From Kribbella sp. NBC_00382 (GTDB taxonomy: Bacteria > Actinomycetota > Actinomycetes > Propionibacteriales > Kribbellaceae): DNA of 64,000 nt. Made by a program: the position numbers and the translations under genes. Position 1 is the first letter of the stretch. Each line of letters opens with the position of its first letter. The stretch covers positions 7,006,001 through 7,070,000 of the forward strand of contig NZ_CP107954.1 of assembly GCF_036067295.1 (NCBI RefSeq), given 5' to 3'. The notes under the pieces were generated by a model that worked only from the letters and a program-made list of their open reading frames with translations, was not told the origin of the DNA and did no database searches. Shown one piece after another: positions 61,597 through 64,000 of the stretch.

Positions 61597-63676
61597 CGGC
61601 TGTACCGCCATACTGCGCCTGCACCGCCGTGATCGCCACAGTATTGATGATGTCCCGCACGGTGGCTCCTCGAGACAAATCGTTCACCGGCCTCCGCAAT
61701 CCCTGCAGCACCGGCCCCACGGCAACCGCATTGGCTGAACGCTGCACCGCCTTGTACGTGTTGTTGCCCGTATTGAGGTCCGGGAAGATGAACACCGTCG
61801 CCCGCCCGGCAACCTCCGAGTCCGGCAACTTCGTCCGGGCCACCGCACTGTCGATCGCCGCGTCGTACTGAATCGGCCCCTCCACCAGCAACGAAGGCGC
61901 CCGCTCCCGGACGATCCCAGTTGCCTTCGACACCTTCTCCACATCGGTACCGCTGCCCGACGTACCGGTCGAGTACGACAGCATCGCCACCCGCGGCTCG
62001 ACGCCGAAAGCAGCTGCGGTCGCCGCCGACGAGATCGCGATGTCGGCCAGCTGCTCCGCCGTCGGATCGGGATTGACCGCGCAGTCGCCGTACACGAGGA
62101 CCTGATTCTCCAAGCACATGAAGAAGACCGAGGACACGACCGAAACTCCAGGCAGCGTCTTGACGACCTCCAACGCCGGACGGATCGTGTGGGCCGTCGT
62201 GTGCACCGACCCCGACACCATCCCGTCCGCCAGGCCGAGCTGCACCATCATGGTGCCGAAGTACGAGACGTCCCTGACGACTTCGCGGGCCTTGTCCAGG
62301 TCGACGCCCCGGTGCTGCCGCAGCCGGTGGTACTCCTGCGCGAACCGCTCCCCCAGCTCCTCGTCGTCCGGGCTGAGGATCCGCGCGGCCGAGATGTCCA
62401 CCCCCAGCGCGGCCGCCTTCGCGCTGATCACCACTGAATCGCCGAGCAGTGTCAGGTCTGCCACACCCCGGCGCAGTACGACGTCAGCCGCCCGCAGGAT
62501 CCGCTCTTCCTCGCCCTCGGGCAACACGACATGCTTGCGGTTGGCAACAGCCTCGTCGATCAGCTGGTGCTCGAACATCAACGGAGTCACCGCACCACTA
62601 CGCGCAACCTCGAGCCGATCCAGCAGCGCAGGACCGTCGACATGCTGGTCGAACAACGCGAGCGCCCGGTCCACCTTGCGCGACGAGTTCTTGGTCAGCC
62701 GGCCACGCACCGCGGTCAGCGCCGTCGACGCCGCGTGCGTCCCCAGGCCGGTCTCGATCAGCGGCATCGTGCTCCCGATGCCCTCGATCAGCCGCAGGAT
62801 CTGCGGGGGCAGCGCGAACCCGCCGTTGAGGAAGATCGCCGACACCTGCGGGAAGTTCTGCGACGCGTGCGCCATCAGCACCCCTACGACCACCTCCGGC
62901 CGGTCCGCCGCGGTGATCACCGCCGCCCCCTCGAACAGCCGGTCGAGCACGTTCGGCATCGTCATCGCTGCCACCAGCAAGCCGCTGACCTCGCGGGACA
63001 GCAGCCGCGGATCACCGCTGAGCAGTTGGCCGTCGACAGCGCTCACCAAATCCGCCACAGCGGGCGCACTGAGCAACGGCGCTTCCGGGATCGCGTACGC
63101 CGGTACGCCGGCCCCACCCAACGCCGCAATCGCCTGGTCGAGCTCGTCCTCGCTGACCCGATTGGCGATGACCGCGAACAAGGACCCGTGATTCGCGGTC
63201 AGCTCAGCGGTAGCCATGTCGATCAGCGTGCGCAGGTTCTCGGGGGTGCGCCCCGAGCCGTTCAGCACCAGCAGCACGGGCGCGCCCAGGTTGGCGGCGA
63301 TCCTCGCGTTGTAGGAGAACTCGGTCGGCGTCCCGACGTCGGTGTAGTCGCTGCCGACGATCAGTACGGGATCTCCCCGCTCCGCCACGTGACGGTACCG
63401 CTGCACGATCCGGTCCAGCGCCGCATCGGGATCCGCGTGCACCTCGTCGTAGGTGACCCCGACGCACTCGTCGTACGACAGCGAAACAGCGTCATGCGAG
63501 GTGAGCAGATCCAGCACGTAGTCCCGCCCGCCGTACTGTGCGGTGTCCGGTCGCACGATCGGCCGGAACACCGACACCCGCTCGACCCGCCGGGACAACT
63601 GCTGGAGCACCCCCAGCGCCACGGTCGACTTCCCGGTGTACCCCTCCACCGATGCGATGTACACACTGCTTCCCAT
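61589..63676 (-). CDS. pta: Phosphate acetyltransferase, long form
   Basis: A 695-residue enzyme that converts acetyl-CoA and phosphate to acetyl phosphate. The N-terminal P-loop-like domain starts IASVEGYTGKSTVALGVLQQ, the DRTGG-like middle domain follows, and the C-terminal PTA domain has LGLADGMVSGSVHTTAHTIR, YSTGTSGSGTDVEKVSKAT and FPDLNTGNNTYKAVQRSANA. It is followed by ackA with an 8-base overlap. Confidence 0.96.
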   Translation of the reverse strand: MGSSVYIASVEGYTGKSTVALGVLQQLSRRVERVSVFRPIVRPDTAQYGGRDYVLDLLTSHDAVSLSYDECVGVTYDEVHADPDAALDRIVQRYRHVAERGDPVLIVGSDYTDVGTPTEFSYNARIAANLGAPVLLVLNGSGRTPENLRTLIDMATAELTANHGSLFAVIANRVSEDELDQAIAALGGAGVPAYAIPEAPLLSAPAVADLVSAVDGQLLSGDPRLLSREVSGLLVAAMTMPNVLDRLFEGAAVITAADRPEVVVGVLMAHASQNFPQVSAIFLNGGFALPPQILRLIEGIGSTMPLIETGLGTHAASTALTAVRGRLTKNSSRKVDRALALFDQHVDGPALLDRLEVARSGAVTPLMFEHQLIDEAVANRKHVVLPEGEEERILRAADVVLRRGVADLTLLGDSVVISAKAAALGVDISAARILSPDDEELGERFAQEYHRLRQHRGVDLDKAREVVRDVSYFGTMMVQLGLADGMVSGSVHTTAHTIRPALEVVKTLPGVSVVSSVFFMCLENQVLVYGDCAVNPDPTAEQLADIAISSAATAAAFGVEPRVAMLSYSTGTSGSGTDVEKVSKATGIVRERAPSLLVEGPIQYDAAIDSAVARTKLPDSEVAGRATVFIFPDLNTGNNTYKAVQRSANAVAVGPVLQGLRRPVNDLSRGATVRDIINTVAITAVQAQYGGTADE

Positions 63677-63853
63677 ACCGGAACCCTATGCGGTGGCCTG
63701 ACCGGATCGGTTCGGGACGTCGGTCCCGGATTTTGAGGGCCAATGGCACTGAGCCACGGGCCCTGCCGGCAGGTTCGATGAGAAGCAGCGGTACCCACGG
63801 GCCGGACGGAGCGGGCGATGAGCGGCACCAACCGGCAAGTCCGCCGTGGCGAG

Positions 63854-64000
63854 TCACTTCGGTGGGCGCTGCTTGGTCCGCTCGACGGCGTAGACGGCGG
63901 CCTCGGTGCGGCGTTCCATGTCCAGCTTGCGGAGCAGGCCGGAGACGTAGTTCTTCACCGTCTTCTCCGCCAGGAACATGTCCTGCGCGATCTGCCGGTT
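63854..64000 (-). CDS. DosR/NarL-type response regulator, C-terminal end only
   Basis: Forty-eight residues run off the right edge: NRQIAQDMFLAEKTVKNYVS then GLLRKLDMERRTEAAVYA, the recognition helix and end of a LuxR/NarL helix-turn-helix of the DevR/DosR type. The stop is at 63854-63856. The start and receiver domain are outside the window. It is separated from pta by 177 bases with no visible gene. Confidence 0.85.
   Translation of the reverse strand, partial: NRQIAQDMFLAEKTVKNYVSGLLRKLDMERRTEAAVYAVERTKQRPPK

Overview
The window is high-GC DNA with dense coding, many GTG starts, overlapping stop/start codons and actinobacterial families (long two-domain Pta, class F sortase, CHAT/subtilase/sigma cluster, LacI- and IclR-regulated sugar clusters with Tat/lipoprotein exports). 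It looks like chromosome of a soil actinomycete. A Kribbella-like nocardioid is my best guess from gene content, but that is inference.

Region 1 (about 1-19.1 kb) is an accessory, defence-rich island. It carries a KAP-type P-loop NTPase, a HEPN/zinc-ribbon protein convergent with a PD-(D/E)XK nuclease plus membrane partner, two more membrane proteins (one with pentapeptide-like repeats), a HEPN-like protein of unknown function, and a HamA/HamB (Hachiman-type) nuclease-helicase pair. Wreckage lies between them: the C-terminal end of an ATP-dependent DNA ligase, an IS3-type transposase scrap joined to the last part of dnaE2, a truncated effector-type N-terminus, a small membrane gene running into the antisense of its neighbour, and a serine recombinase broken into several frames at the right edge. 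This is the signature of repeated insertion and deletion.

Region 2 (19.2-24.8 kb) is ordinary: a large secreted subtilisin-like protease, a six-helix membrane protein, and a divergent membrane-anchored LuxR-type regulator.

Region 3 (24.8-44.9 kb) is a carbohydrate uptake and catabolism locus. A LacI regulator diverges from a Gfo/Idh/MocA dehydrogenase. A six-gene minus-strand operon (binding lipoprotein, two permeases, FAD oxidoreductase, SDR, amidohydrolase) is preceded by an IclR regulator. A second divergent unit encodes another Gfo/Idh/MocA protein on one side and, on the other, a secreted beta-helix protein, a third Gfo/Idh/MocA protein lacking the usual EKP motif, a DUF4838-type secreted protein, an SDR and an SGNH esterase. 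A 23-bp sequence with a perfect 11-bp palindrome occurs identically in front of both units and very probably is the operator joining them into one regulon, most simply under the IclR protein. The locus reads as extracellular breakdown of a decorated glycan, ABC import, and oxidative/deacylating processing inside the cell. The substrate cannot be read from sequence.

Region 4 (44.9-56.4 kb) begins with a deletion scar that removed the facing 5' halves of an alpha/beta hydrolase and an HxlR regulator. It then has a class F sortase with a candidate substrate, and next a cluster of a signal-less S8 protease diverging from a TPR-CHAT protease, an unknown protein, a four-PASTA membrane protein, a small unknown protein and an ECF-like sigma factor. 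This cluster is the best candidate for an under-described system: two proteases of the kinds used in conflict pathways next to a sigma factor and a surface sensor. Another scar (aldo-keto reductase start beside a TetR end) and a monooxygenase-like gene follow.

Region 5 (56.5-64 kb) is housekeeping-like: a second EF-G-type GTPase, RNase HI, a RidA-family protein with an HTH protein upstream, acetate kinase and phosphate acetyltransferase overlapping in one operon, and the C-terminal end of a DosR/NarL-type response regulator running off the right edge. I saw no tRNA, rRNA or CRISPR array.
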